NCBI RefSeq assembly: GCF_004000865.1
Contig: NZ_BIMB01000016.1
Span: 1-64,000, forward strand
DNA: 64,000 nucleotides
Source of the DNA: Paenibacillus elgii NBRC 100335
GTDB lineage: Bacteria > Bacillota > Bacilli > Paenibacillales > NBRC-103111
Direction: 5' to 3'
This document shows, one piece after another, positions 1-8,396 of the stretch (the first letter of the stretch is position 1; each line of letters starts with the position of its first letter). Under the pieces are notes generated by a model that saw nothing but the letters and a program-made list of their open reading frames with translations, was not told where the DNA came from and made no database searches. Position numbers and translations under genes: made by a program.

Positions 1-2
1 GG

Positions 3-917
3 CAGCACGCCGAGCTGAGCCGCCAGTCCGCGCTGCTGTCGCAGCAGCTTGAGCGCACGGCCGCGAAGCGGCGGGAGCTGCTCGACGCCGCGCGGGCGGA
101 CGGGGAAGAGACGCTGCGGCATCTCCACCGCCAATACCTTCGCCGTCAGGAGCTCCTCGGGGAGCTGAGACAGGATGAGCTTGCGATTCGGACGCTGGTA
201 GGGGAAGCGGGGATGAAGCCGCTCGACGAGAGGCTTGCGAACGTCGCCGGAGGAGAGCTGGAAGAAGAGCGAACGCGTCTGTCGGAACAGCGGGATGCGC
301 TCCGGGAGCGGCTGGAAGCATGCCGGGAGGCAAAAAGCCGCAAACGATTCGAAATCGAACGGCTGACCGAAGGCGGAGATCATGCGGACAAGCTGCAGCA
401 GGCGGAGGAACGCCGTACCGAGCTGAGGCGTTTGATGAAGCGCTGGGCAGTAGTTTCCATGTGCGGAACGCTGTTCGCACAGACGAAACGATTGTACGAG
501 CACGAAAAACAGCCCTCCGTCATGCAGAGGGCTTCCAAGTACTTCGAAAAGATAACATTTGGCCGATTCACGCGGATGATTGCACCGCTCGGCGAGCAGC
601 GCGTATTGGCGGAGAGGGCGAACGGCGAGCTGCTGGATGCGTCCGCGCTCAGCCGGGGGACGGCCGAGCAGATGTACTTGTGCATCCGCTTTGCGCTCGC
701 GGACGAATACGCGGCGTCCGGGGTACGGCTGCCGCTCGTGATTGACGATTTGTTCGTGAATTTCGATGATGAGCGGCTAGGATACGGCATGGAGCTGCTG
801 CAAATGGTGTCCGAGGGCCGCCAACTGCTGCTGTTTACGTGCCACAAGCACGTGCTGGATGCGTATGTTTCGCGTTTTTCCGCAGCATCCGTCCGGCATT
901 TAAGCCGCAAGACGTAA
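3..917 (+). CDS. YhaN/SbcC-like AAA ATPase, C-terminal part (truncated by window start)
   Basis: The frame is open from the first bases of the window, so the gene starts upstream; about 304 codons are visible. The first ~190 residues are rich in Glu, Arg, Leu and Gln and look like the returning half of a long coiled coil. The end carries the ATP-binding-cassette signature region (SRGTAEQMYLCIRFALA) and a Walker B/D-loop stretch (LVIDDLFVNFDDERL), followed by a switch-type His (FTCHKH). This order is typical of the SMC-like YhaN/SbcE proteins, which work with a YhaM/SbcD-type nuclease in DNA metabolism. The nuclease partner would lie upstream and cannot be seen. The last 18 bases overlap the convergent exporter gene. 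Confidence 0.8.
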   Translation, partial: QHAELSRQSALLSQQLERTAAKRRELLDAARADGEETLRHLHRQYLRRQELLGELRQDELAIRTLVGEAGMKPLDERLANVAGGELEEERTRLSEQRDALRERLEACREAKSRKRFEIERLTEGGDHADKLQQAEERRTELRRLMKRWAVVSMCGTLFAQTKRLYEHEKQPSVMQRASKYFEKITFGRFTRMIAPLGEQRVLAERANGELLDASALSRGTAEQMYLCIRFALADEYAASGVRLPLVIDDLFVNFDDERLGYGMELLQMVSEGRQLLLFTCHKHVLDAYVSRFSAASVRHLSRKT

Positions 918-1874
918 TACGATAATGCCGATTAAGGCAAGCAAAAGGCCGCCCGATTCGAGGCGGCTGAATTTTTCTTTCAGGCCGAAGCGGGCATAGA
1001 AGAGCACGAGTACGACGTTCATCGCAATGACGACGGAGACAAGTCCGGTGACGCCCGCAGCGAACGCCGGCATGGCCAGGATCATGCCGCAGACGTTGGT
1101 TATGCCGACGAACATGCCCCAGATTAAAGTGCGGCCGGGAGACCAGCCACGAGCTATCGCTGGAGCAGGTCCGCTTCCGGTTGCAGCCGCAGAAGCAGCC
1201 GCGCGTACCGGGCTGCCGGGCGCCTCCTCCTTCCCTGCGGCCGCTTCTTCATGCCCGATCCGGGTCGCCGCCCGGACGAAGGCTTCTTGCTTCCGGCCAA
1301 GCAGCCAAGATGCGGCAAACAGCAGCGAACCGGTGCCGTACATCAACGCCAGCGTGGGCAAGGTGGCGGCCTCGATGAGCGTCGCCTGCTTGGACGAGAG
1401 GTCGGTCAAGCCGAAGAACAGCATCGTAATCGCGCCCCAGTGCGCGCCTTGCAAATTTTTGAGCGAAATGTCGTTGGAGTAGCGGATCATCAAAATCCCG
1501 GCCACGATCACGATAAAGGCGGCGAGCTGCGCCGTATTAAGCTTTTCGCCCCACAGCACGTACGCGAACAATACGACGACGACCGGCGGAAGCCCGGTGA
1601 ACATGGCCACCAGCGACGCTTTGCCGACGGAGTACCCCTTATACATCGCCGCGTTGGAAACGAACGAAAACAGCCCGAGCAGCGTACCGATCCACACGGG
1701 CTTCGTCCAGGCTTGTCCGGTGACCGCCGCCGCAAAGAGCGCAATCAGCGTACCGGACGCATAGACGCCCAGCAGCAGCAGGTTCCGGTCGATCGGGCGC
1801 TGCGACGTCCATTGATATAAGATGCCCCTCAGCCCGAAGCAAAGCGCCGAGGCGGCTGCAAACAAAAACCACAT
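900..1874 (-). CDS. DMT-family (EamA) membrane exporter
   Basis: A 324-residue polytopic membrane protein with about ten hydrophobic segments in two repeats, as in EamA/drug-metabolite transporters. The opening FAAASALCFGLRGILYQW and the phrase ARFGLKEKFSRLE near the end correspond to the repeated EamA pattern (an exchanger with a conserved Glu in the E-K/R segment). A hydrophilic Ala/Gly/Glu-rich loop of about 40 residues (roughly 205-245) separates the two halves and is longer than usual. The start follows a GGGAGA ribosome site. It converges on the YhaN-like gene and overlaps its end by 18 bases. The substrate cannot be told from sequence. Confidence 0.82.
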   Translation of the reverse strand: MWFLFAAASALCFGLRGILYQWTSQRPIDRNLLLLGVYASGTLIALFAAAVTGQAWTKPVWIGTLLGLFSFVSNAAMYKGYSVGKASLVAMFTGLPPVVVVLFAYVLWGEKLNTAQLAAFIVIVAGILMIRYSNDISLKNLQGAHWGAITMLFFGLTDLSSKQATLIEAATLPTLALMYGTGSLLFAASWLLGRKQEAFVRAATRIGHEEAAAGKEEAPGSPVRAAASAAATGSGPAPAIARGWSPGRTLIWGMFVGITNVCGMILAMPAFAAGVTGLVSVVIAMNVVLVLFYARFGLKEKFSRLESGGLLLALIGIIVLRLAA

Positions 1875-1938
1875 GATGTCTGATTCTCCCGTCGTATGTA
1901 CAGTTCTACCGCATTGTTTCTCTAAAGCTGGTTGTGCT

Positions 1939-2700
1939 TTAATCTTCGTAAATCATTTTGACGGTCATGCCGCCGTCGACCACAAGATTTTGTCCCGTAA
2001 CGAAACCGGCCCCGTCCCCAGCCAAATACAGGCACGCCGCCGCGATATCCGTCGGGGTTCCGACTCGTCCGGCCGGATGCTGCAGTCGGTCCCGTTCGCT
2101 GTGCAAGGGGCGGCGCCGTTTGGACGCTTTTTGCCAGTCGGCGGTCTCGATCCAGCCGGGGCTTACGGCATTCACGCGGATACCGTACGGACCGAGGCTG
2201 ACGGCCATTGCATGAGTCAGCGCCAGCAGACCGCCTTTGGAAGCGGAATACGCTTCGGTGCCCGCTTCCGACATCAGCGCCCGTGTGGAGGCCATGTTCA
2301 GAATGACGCCGCCGCCCTGCCGCTTCATCGCCCGGCCCGCCAGCTGCGAGCAGACGAACGTACCGCGCAGATTTACGTTGAGCACCCGGTCGAACGACTC
2401 CAGCGGTAGCTCCAGCATAGGGCCGTTCATCCCGATTCCCGCATTGTTCACGAGCACGTCGATCCGGCCGAAATCGTCCAGCATCAGCTTGAACCATCGC
2501 TCCACTTCGGTTTCCTCCGCGACGTCCACGGGCAGAAACATACCTTTGCCACCGAGGCTGCGGACCTGCTCCATCAGTTCCATGCCCGCTTCCTTATCCG
2601 TATCGGCAACGGACACCTCATAACCGGCCTTCACGAATTCCAGAGCGACCGCCTTGCCGATTCCTTGCGCGCCGCCTGTAACGGCTGCCACCTTTCGCAT
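1939..2700 (-). CDS. SDR-family NAD(P)-dependent oxidoreductase
   Basis: A classical short-chain dehydrogenase of 253 residues. The nucleotide motif TGGAQGIGKA sits at residues 8-17, NNAGIG near 86, a Ser near 138 and the catalytic YSASKGG at about 151-157, followed by the PG motif (VSPGWIET). The C-terminal phrase VTGQNLVVDGGMTV is typical of the FabG/glucose dehydrogenase-like subgroup. The Asp after the second beta strand (SVADTDKEAG) suggests preference for NAD(H). The start follows GGAGGGGAG. It appears to be a single gene with its own promoter just upstream; the substrate is unknown. Confidence 0.9.
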   Translation of the reverse strand: MRKVAAVTGGAQGIGKAVALEFVKAGYEVSVADTDKEAGMELMEQVRSLGGKGMFLPVDVAEETEVERWFKLMLDDFGRIDVLVNNAGIGMNGPMLELPLESFDRVLNVNLRGTFVCSQLAGRAMKRQGGGVILNMASTRALMSEAGTEAYSASKGGLLALTHAMAVSLGPYGIRVNAVSPGWIETADWQKASKRRRPLHSERDRLQHPAGRVGTPTDIAAACLYLAGDGAGFVTGQNLVVDGGMTVKMIYED

Positions 2701-2747
2701 ATGCTCCCCTCCGTGTAAGAAGGCTTCGATAAGAAGCTTTTCTTAAT

Positions 2748-2776
2748 ACCATATAATTTGCCACGATCATAGTCAA
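2748..2776 (-). promoter_or_regulatory. Sigma-A type promoter of the SDR gene
   Basis: On the minus strand TTGACT and TATGGT are separated by 17 bases, about 50 bases upstream of the SDR start. It is the best match to a vegetative promoter in this spacer. Confidence 0.55.
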
Positions 2777-2930
2777 AAGTATATCCCTTTACAAAATTAC
2801 ATACATCGTATACAACATTTGATGCTCATCATTTCACACGGGAGTACAAAATGACATAGCATGCGTTCTCAGGAAGCTATATAATAAGCAAGTATAAAGT
2901 CATGCCCATTTTGAAATGGAGGTACGTGGG

Positions 2931-3218
2931 GTGAAGCCTGAAGAGCGCGCACCGCGCGAAATTACATACCGGATCGGCTGGAAGCGCGGCACCATCGATC
3001 CGAACGGAAGCCGCCCTCCGGCTGCCGTATCCGGACATTCCCCGGACATGTCCATCATCCGGGATTCCCGCTTGCAGCGGTGGAACCGCAGCTATCTGTG
3101 GCGCAAGGCGCCTTCGCCGGGCTATCGGACGCTGCAAGTCGCCGTATATGCGATGCCGGTTGTGCTGTTTGGGTTGTTTCTATGGATGGTATACGAGCTT
3201 GCCCGGTATGTCCGATAA
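2931..3218 (+). CDS. Hypothetical small membrane protein, one C-terminal TM segment
   Basis: Not recognised. About 95 residues: a basic, Pro-rich N-terminal two thirds (ITYRIGWKRGTIDPNGSRPP) and a single hydrophobic segment close to the C terminus (LQVAVYAMPVVLFGLFLWMV) ending in a basic tail. I chose the GTG at 2931 because GGAGG lies eight bases before it; the upstream in-frame ATG at 2916 has no ribosome site. It precedes another small membrane gene by 25 bases on the same strand, so the two are probably co-transcribed. A TATAAT at 2880-2885 may be the -10 element but its -35 is poor. Confidence 0.6.
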   Translation: MKPEERAPREITYRIGWKRGTIDPNGSRPPAAVSGHSPDMSIIRDSRLQRWNRSYLWRKAPSPGYRTLQVAVYAMPVVLFGLFLWMVYELARYVR

Positions 3219-3243
3219 GATGAAATAGACGAGGTGTTGACAC

Positions 3244-3729
3244 ATGTTGATGACGATGCTTGCCTGGCTCGGCGGGGCAATTGGGCTTGTCGTGACGGGA
3301 TCGGCCGTTTTGCTGGCCTGGACCGTCTATTCGCGGGCCAAAGCCGAAGCTGCACCTTCAGCCGTCCCGGAGGAGGCTGCTGCCCAAGATACGGCGAACC
3401 CGGAAGAGCTGCCGTCCATATCCGCTGCTTTGGTCCGGCAGGCCGGCCCGCATTTAGCCCGGTGGACATTTTTCGATTATGCGCTGCTTGCATTGTTTGT
3501 GGTCGGCAGCTTGTTTTTGTTTACGGATCTGGTTGCCGTCCTGCGGGATGCCGAGCAATATCCGCCTTATCATTTGGCATATTTGCTGTGCGGTTTTGTC
3601 TTTACGCTGGCGGGTATGATTATGATGATCGTCCGGCTCGCGCTGACGATTGCGTCAATTCGTTCCGAACGGCCGTTGCCTGCGCCAGATCATCAGGACC
3701 ATCCAGGCCATGCTGAGCAGGCCCAGTAA
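3244..3729 (+). CDS. Hypothetical membrane protein, three TM segments
   Basis: Not recognised. 161 residues: an N-terminal hydrophobic segment (about 5-27), an acidic Ala/Glu/Pro-rich linker (about 35-65), then two close hydrophobic segments (about 77-99 and 107-132) and a His/Pro-rich tail. A GAGGTG site precedes the ATG. It follows the small membrane gene by 25 bases. Its last 75 bases overlap the end of the convergent YkvI-like gene; both readings look genuine, so the overlap is probably real. Confidence 0.6.
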   Translation: MLMTMLAWLGGAIGLVVTGSAVLLAWTVYSRAKAEAAPSAVPEEAAAQDTANPEELPSISAALVRQAGPHLARWTFFDYALLALFVVGSLFLFTDLVAVLRDAEQYPPYHLAYLLCGFVFTLAGMIMMIVRLALTIASIRSERPLPAPDHQDHPGHAEQAQ

Positions 3730-4701
3730 CGGGTAGAGCGACGAGAGCAGCGTTTTGAAGCCGATGTGACTCACCACATAGCAGAGCGCAAGAAGGAGCG
3801 GCACGATGATCTGGTAAGACACGGAGCTCCGCTGCTCGATCTGCAGCGCCAAGCCGTAAACGTCAGCCAGCAAGGTTGTGAAAATTTCTCCGTAGATCAC
3901 CAGAATGAACGGAAGCTGCAGGAGCGGGCCGAGTCCGTGAATCAGGTGCCCCATCGGGATGTCGAACTGCGTGATCCCCGGCATTTGGGCGGACAATGCA
4001 TAATGGCCGGCCAGGAGCATGGCCCCGATACCGATGCCTCCCCAGACGCCTCCCCAATACAGCACCGACCGGTCCTGGATTTGAGCTCCGAGCGGTACGA
4101 GCACCGCTTGCGCCATGGTCAGGTTGAAGGCCGCGTAGAGGAGTGGGGAGAACCAAATGCGCTGGGCGGAAAAATCCGATTCCATGTGAAGCCAATTGCC
4201 GGCCCCGGGCGTGTCCCACGTAATCCATACGGCAACGCAGCTGAAGCCAATCATGAGCGGAACGATAACGGAGTTTACGGCCATGATCGCCTTCATCCCC
4301 CGGACAAGAAGGGCATAAGCCAGCAGCAGGGTAAAAAGCAGCCCCGACTGAAGAGGCAGATTCAAATGCTCGGCGAAAACCGATCCCGCCCCGGCCAGCA
4401 TGACCGTTGATACGCCGAACAAAGCCACCAACGTGAACAAGCTGACACCGTTACCGACGGTGTTTCCGAATAACAGCCTGTTAAGATCTTCGTAAGACTT
4501 GGCGCGGGTATCGTGGGCCAGCAGCATCAGCTTGATGCCCAGCCATATAAACAAGGCGCTGGCGACGCCGATAGTGAAGGTCGCCATCCAGCCATAGCGG
4601 GTGAAGAATTGGATAATTTCCTGCCCGGTCGCGAACCCGGCGCCAACAACGGTGCCTACATAGGTGAAGCTGACCTGCAGAATGCTTCCCCATTTTTTCA
4701 T
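3655..4701 (-). CDS. ykvI: YkvI-family integral membrane protein
   Basis: A very hydrophobic protein of 348 residues with about ten membrane segments. The start is placed at the ATG preceding KKWGSILQVSFTYVGTVVGAGFATGQE, because that N terminus with its GxVVGAGFATGQEI motif is the conserved beginning of the family; upstream in-frame codons encode an unlikely Pro-rich extension. The unwound-helix motif in segment 1 (GAGFATGQE) resembles the substrate site of LeuT-fold amino-acid transporters, to which this family seems related, but no substrate is known. Divergent from the DedA gene. Confidence 0.8.
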   Translation of the reverse strand: MKKWGSILQVSFTYVGTVVGAGFATGQEIIQFFTRYGWMATFTIGVASALFIWLGIKLMLLAHDTRAKSYEDLNRLLFGNTVGNGVSLFTLVALFGVSTVMLAGAGSVFAEHLNLPLQSGLLFTLLLAYALLVRGMKAIMAVNSVIVPLMIGFSCVAVWITWDTPGAGNWLHMESDFSAQRIWFSPLLYAAFNLTMAQAVLVPLGAQIQDRSVLYWGGVWGGIGIGAMLLAGHYALSAQMPGITQFDIPMGHLIHGLGPLLQLPFILVIYGEIFTTLLADVYGLALQIEQRSSVSYQIIVPLLLALCYVVSHIGFKTLLSSLYPLLGLLSMAWMVLMIWRRQRPFGTN

Positions 4702-4906
4702 TCTCTCGCAAGTCCCCCTTTCCAGACGGCTTCCTTCTATGATACAACGTATGAGAAGGGGCCAAGCCTCATGACTTTTTGTTTGCGCCGGACGTGCCAA
4801 GCTGTCTGGAGGAAAGCTTGTTCTTGGGTTAACGGACGAATTCTGATACAATGAATAAAGGTTTCGACCGACATCGGCATGATCTGAAATTATTTGGCTG
4901 GAGCGT

Positions 4907-5524
4907 GTGAAGGTGGAGCATCTTTTGCAGATGATTGATCAATACGGGTATATTGCTCTTTATGGTTTGCTTGCGCTCGGCATTGTCGGCATTCCTGTGC
5001 CGGATGAAATATTAATGACGACCGTGGGCTCGCTTACGGTAGGACAAAATCCGCTGCTTGATTACGGCACTTCGCTTGCCGTCTGCTTTAGCGGGTCCAT
5101 GACAGGCATGCTGATCAGTTATTTTTTAGGTCGGACCGTGGGCAAGCCGTTTCTTTACAAATACGGAAAATGGGTCAAGCTAACGCCCGAAAGGCTGGGC
5201 GTAGCCGAGGGCTGGTTTCACAAGTATGGCATGTGGGCGGTCACTTTTGGCTACTACGTGCCGGGGGTACGGCACTTTACATGTTATTTGGCCGGCGTCA
5301 GCAATGTCGGATTTTGGCGGTATCTCCTTTACGCGGGAACGGGGGGCTTAATTTGGTGCTTGTCGTTTCTTACTCTGGGACACGTCATCGGAATCAATGC
5401 TCCGCATATCATTGCGGTGGCTCACAGATATATGGGAATCACGATCGCGATCCTTGTCGCACTTGTCGTCATCATCGGTTATTTTTATTGGCGGCACCGC
5501 AAGCGGGCCATAACCCGAACATGA
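4907..5524 (+). CDS. DedA/VTT-family membrane protein
   Basis: 205 residues of the DedA superfamily. The family signature GIPVPDEILM (residues about 28-37) and the GGxxG/FGYYVPGVRHFTCYLAGV segment (about 113-130) with the essential Arg are present. Bacterial DedA proteins help keep membrane potential and recycle or flip polyprenyl-phosphate or other lipids. Four to five hydrophobic segments are visible, with a basic tail (YWRHRKRAITRT). The start is a GTG; a GGAG lies a few bases upstream. It ends in a strong shared terminator. Confidence 0.9.
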   Translation: MKVEHLLQMIDQYGYIALYGLLALGIVGIPVPDEILMTTVGSLTVGQNPLLDYGTSLAVCFSGSMTGMLISYFLGRTVGKPFLYKYGKWVKLTPERLGVAEGWFHKYGMWAVTFGYYVPGVRHFTCYLAGVSNVGFWRYLLYAGTGGLIWCLSFLTLGHVIGINAPHIIAVAHRYMGITIAILVALVVIIGYFYWRHRKRAITRT

Positions 5525-5560
5525 AAAAACCTTGACAGGAAGCTCCTGTCAAGGTTTTTT
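5524..5560. terminator. Bidirectional rho-independent terminator
   Basis: A perfect stem CTTGACAGGA / TCCTGTCAAG (5531-5540 and 5544-5553) is flanked by an A-run on the left and a T-run on the right. It serves both the DedA gene and the convergent lipoprotein gene. Confidence 0.9.
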
Positions 5561-5570
5561 GCATACGATG

Positions 5571-6296
5571 CTATTCCGCGAACAATTTGATGGAATTGAC
5601 CTTCTGCGATTTCGGATCGATATCCAGCTTCAGAACGGCTCCAGTCGCCTTATATGTAAGAACGAAGCTGGTGTTCGAATCCGGCTTGCCGAGCGCTTTG
5701 GTTACCTCATCAACCGGATCGCCGAGCTTGAGGCCGTTCAGGCCCGGATTGACGTCGGCGCTTCGGACATCGACAAAATGCAGCTGATTCTGCTTGTCGA
5801 AGCCGACGAGGAAATCGGTGTAATCGTACACCGTAATCGGATCGGTGTCATCCTCCATGACGAACTGCTCTTTCGGCTTGCCGAATTTCTCTGTAATTTC
5901 CGCAGCGCTCGTTTTGAGCGTCAAGCCCAGCAAGGTCGGCTTGGCCTGCGTATACGGCGACTTGATTTCGATCTTCGGCTTCGTCTGCGCATTGGGCTTC
6001 GTTGCCGGAGGAGTCTGCTCGCCTTCCGCTTTGTCCTTGTCACCCTTGTCGGCGCTTGCGAGCGATACTTTATCGGCCTGATTTCCCGCCGGCGTCGCAG
6101 GAGTAGGGACAGACGGATTCGTGATCGACTCGTTCTGAGGCAAAGATGTTTCCGTCGGCGTAACGGTCGTCGTTGGCGGAGCCGTTTCATTCGGCTGGGC
6201 AGGCGCCGCCGTTTGTTTCGGTTTGCACCCCGTTGTTACCATCATCATGATCATTATAACGGACAAGATTCCGATGAAGGCTTTCTTTCTGTTCAT
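5571..6296 (-). CDS. Putative lipoprotein with DUF4309-like C-terminal domain
   Basis: About 241 residues. A signal peptide with a Met/Ile-rich core ends in VTTGC, a slightly atypical lipobox. A Thr/Pro/Ala/Asn-rich linker of ~100 residues follows, with an acidic-basic stretch (ADKGDKDKAEGEQ), then a compact domain (about 120-242) holding two similar repeats: GLTLKTSAAEITEKFGKP and GLKLGDPVDEVTKALGKP. This repeat pair is seen in YjgB-type secreted proteins of unknown function. Two ATGs are adjacent; the second (6296) has the better distance to GGAAG. Probably monocistronic between its promoter and the shared terminator. Confidence 0.7.
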   Translation of the reverse strand: MNRKKAFIGILSVIMIMMMVTTGCKPKQTAAPAQPNETAPPTTTVTPTETSLPQNESITNPSVPTPATPAGNQADKVSLASADKGDKDKAEGEQTPPATKPNAQTKPKIEIKSPYTQAKPTLLGLTLKTSAAEITEKFGKPKEQFVMEDDTDPITVYDYTDFLVGFDKQNQLHFVDVRSADVNPGLNGLKLGDPVDEVTKALGKPDSNTSFVLTYKATGAVLKLDIDPKSQKVNSIKLFAE

Positions 6297-6299
6297 CAT

Positions 6300-6607
6300 G
6301 AGCTTCCTTTCCGTGTTACAATTTGGCTGTAACCTCTTTAAATCATACCGTGTACCCCGGCCTCTTCACAAAGAGTAAAAATGCCCAAATCCCCGCCGTT
6401 TGCTATGAAAATGCGGGAATTTCATTTTCAAAGCTTCGTTTTCGTTCGGGTAGACATTCTTTCTTATGTTATACCCATTAGACGATGTTTCGAAGCAAAA
6501 AGTTGCATCTTTGTTTCCAATTCCGTAAAAGATGGTACTTGAAACCTACTTTGCCGTTATGTTAAGTTTTACGGGAACAGGGAAATGAAAGAGCGGAGGC
6601 GTGGAGA
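6300..6607. promoter_or_regulatory. Divergent intergenic region of the lipoprotein gene and xpt
   Basis: On the minus strand TTGTGA (6366-6371) and TATGAT (6342-6347) with 18-base spacing can drive the lipoprotein gene. An inverted repeat TGAAAATG / CATTTTCA (6406-6413, 6423-6430) lies between the genes. For xpt, TTGCAT-17-TAAAAG (6503-6531) is a weak candidate. I do not see a purine riboswitch, although xpt genes in Bacillus often have one. One GTTCGG (about 6444) resembles half a PurR box but has no partner. Confidence 0.4.
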
Positions 6608-7177
6608 ATGGAATTATTAAAACAAAAAATCAGGGAAGTGGGCGTGATCCTGTCGGATGAGGTGATCAAGCTGGATGCGATTCTGAACCATGCGGTCGAT
6701 CCGGCACTGACGACGGCCATGGGACGGGAGTTCGCGCGTTTGTATCGCGACGAGAACGTGACGAAAATTTTAACGATCGAATCGTCCGGCATACCGATCG
6801 CATTCGCAGCCGCACAGGAATTGAACGTACCGCTCGTATTCGCCCGGCGCAAAAAGTCGCTCAACACCGAGACGGAAACGTACTGCGAGCGCGTGCCATC
6901 GTTTACGAAAGGCATTGTCACCGACATTCTGGTCTCGAAGGAGTTTCTGGACGAAAAAGACCGCGTCGTGCTGATCGACGATTTTATCGCCAATGGCGAT
7001 GCGGCACGGGGGCTGATCCGGATCATTCGCCGTTCGGGAGCCACACTGCTCGGTCTTGGAGTCGCCGTGGAAAAATCGTTTCAAGCCGGCGGACGCACGA
7101 TCCGCGAGTCCGGCATACGGGTGGAGTCGCTTGCGAAGATCGCATCGCTTGCAGGCGGAGAGATCCGGTTCGAATAG
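6608..7177 (+). CDS. xpt: Xanthine phosphoribosyltransferase
   Basis: 189 residues, the usual length. Xpt converts xanthine and PRPP to XMP in purine salvage in the cytosol. The PRPP-binding loop is DRVVLIDDFIANGDAARGL (about 117-135), where the two Asp residues contact PRPP; TIESSGIPIAFAAA and FARRKKSLNT match the family in order. A GGAGGCGTGGAG stretch precedes the ATG. In Bacillus xpt is usually followed by the permease pbuX; here it is not, so the gene stands alone. Confidence 0.95.
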   Translation: MELLKQKIREVGVILSDEVIKLDAILNHAVDPALTTAMGREFARLYRDENVTKILTIESSGIPIAFAAAQELNVPLVFARRKKSLNTETETYCERVPSFTKGIVTDILVSKEFLDEKDRVVLIDDFIANGDAARGLIRIIRRSGATLLGLGVAVEKSFQAGGRTIRESGIRVESLAKIASLAGGEIRFE

Positions 7178-7315
7178 CAACATTTGTCTCGGCTTTCTGG
7201 ACGTGAAGCCTTCCATCTGTTCGCTTTTTCCTTTATAATGGATCGTAGGCTGAAAAGTATGAGGTTTAATCTTCGGCCAGTTGGTGAATGACAAAGATGG
7301 GGAGGTGCTACTTGC

Positions 7316-7639
7316 ATGGGGAAAGAAATTCCGGCGGATTTTTTCGTGACCAAATTGAATGAGGCGAAAGTACACTTCGAACGTGCCCTAGATTGTAAAC
7401 ATACGGATTTTGATGATCTGTATCCCTATATGATTGAGCATCCTCAATTTTTTTGGTACAAACGCTACGTGGCTTGGTCCGAGCTGCTGACCGTCGTAAA
7501 GCTTTGCAAAGAGCTGGATGTCGAGTGGGAACAGCAATTCTCGCAGCAGCAAGTGGACTACATCAACAAACGCGTCATGTCCAGCAAAGTGCTCGATTAT
7601 TGGTTCGAAACGAACGATACCAAAGAGCATGTAGGATAA
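7316..7639 (+). CDS. Conserved hypothetical protein, helical and aromatic-rich
   Basis: Not recognised. 107 residues with many Tyr, Trp and Phe (FFWYKRYVAWSELL) and a likely all-helical fold; no signal peptide or membrane segment. GGGGAGGTG lies upstream of the ATG, and a strong terminator follows the stop, so it is a single-gene unit with good translation signals. Confidence 0.65.
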   Translation: MGKEIPADFFVTKLNEAKVHFERALDCKHTDFDDLYPYMIEHPQFFWYKRYVAWSELLTVVKLCKELDVEWEQQFSQQQVDYINKRVMSSKVLDYWFETNDTKEHVG

Positions 7640-7660
7640 CGTTGTCCCTAATCATAAATC

Positions 7661-7700
7661 GAACCTGTACCGGGCTTGCGTCCGCAGTACAGGTTCTTTT
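7661..7700 (+). terminator. Rho-independent terminator
   Basis: Ten-base perfect arms GAACCTGTAC / GTACAGGTTC (7661-7670, 7687-7696) followed by TTTT. It ends the 7316 gene and lies just beyond the convergent 7732 gene. Confidence 0.85.
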
Positions 7701-7731
7701 GTTGTGGAAGCGGATTGCACAACGGTTGACG

Positions 7732-8040
7732 TTAAGTCCGGGGCAACACATGCATCGCTTCAATATGCCTTCTCGTATCCGGCGTGCCGAGCTCGTGCAG
7801 CATCCGGTAGATTTCCGTCAAGTTCCAGTCGTCCGCGTTGTTCTCTTTATCCGAACGGTTAGATATCGTCGCCCGCACCGCCGTATCCTCTTCGTTCGTG
7901 GTAAGCTCCTCGAACATTTCCTGCAGCTTGACGACTTCTTCTTCCGTTGCTTGTATTTCGAACTTGAAGTTGCCGGTCGCCTCTTCCGGCTCTGGCATCT
8001 CGCCGCTTCCGACGGCGATATAGTACGTTTTCTTTTCCAT
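7732..8040 (-). CDS. Conserved hypothetical small acidic protein
   Basis: Not recognised. 102 residues, acidic, beginning MEKKTYYIAVGSGEM and carrying a helical charged middle (ATEEEVVKLQEMFEEL) and a C-terminal His/Arg-containing part (ELGTPDTRRHIEAMHVLPRT). No signal peptide or membrane segment. GGGAGG lies about a dozen bases before the ATG, slightly far. Divergent from the 8169-9160 pair. Confidence 0.6.
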   Translation of the reverse strand: MEKKTYYIAVGSGEMPEPEEATGNFKFEIQATEEEVVKLQEMFEELTTNEEDTAVRATISNRSDKENNADDWNLTEIYRMLHELGTPDTRRHIEAMHVLPRT

Positions 8041-8168
8041 GATCTATTCGATCCTCCCATCCGCATCCTGTTATCTATATTTATTGTATCTCCCGAATGA
8101 TGTATTCTTATTACATAACGAACTTAAATTATAAGCACGATTTCCGAATAAAGGATGGGGATAGTACC

Positions 8169-8396
8169 GTGATTTCAGACGAACAATTGGATAAATACCG
8201 GGTTGAAGGGACGCTGCTGCGGATCGTGCGCGATGCGGACAAGGCGAACGACGTGAAAGGGATCGTCGTTGCATGGGATGACCGTACGGTCATGATCCGC
8301 AAGCAGAACCGACGCATCGTCAAGCTGGATCGCAGCTATCATTTTCAGCCATTTCAGGAGCCGCGCATCGAGCTGTTTGAGGGGGAGCCGTCATGA
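8169..8396 (+). CDS. Hypothetical small protein upstream of cbiZ
   Basis: Not recognised. About 75 residues, beta-rich by eye (LLRIVRDADKANDVKGIVVAWDDRTVMIRKQNRRIVKLDR), perhaps a small barrel. I chose the GTG at 8169 because GGATGGGGA precedes it at normal distance; the in-frame ATG at 8097 has no ribosome site. The stop overlaps the ATG of cbiZ by four bases, so the two are translationally coupled. Confidence 0.6.
   Translation: MISDEQLDKYRVEGTLLRIVRDADKANDVKGIVVAWDDRTVMIRKQNRRIVKLDRSYHFQPFQEPRIELFEGEPS

Noticed and set aside
6430-6607. Purine riboswitch or PurR box upstream of xpt
   Set aside because: The conserved riboswitch loops are absent, and only one GTTCGG half-site is seen without its inverted partner.
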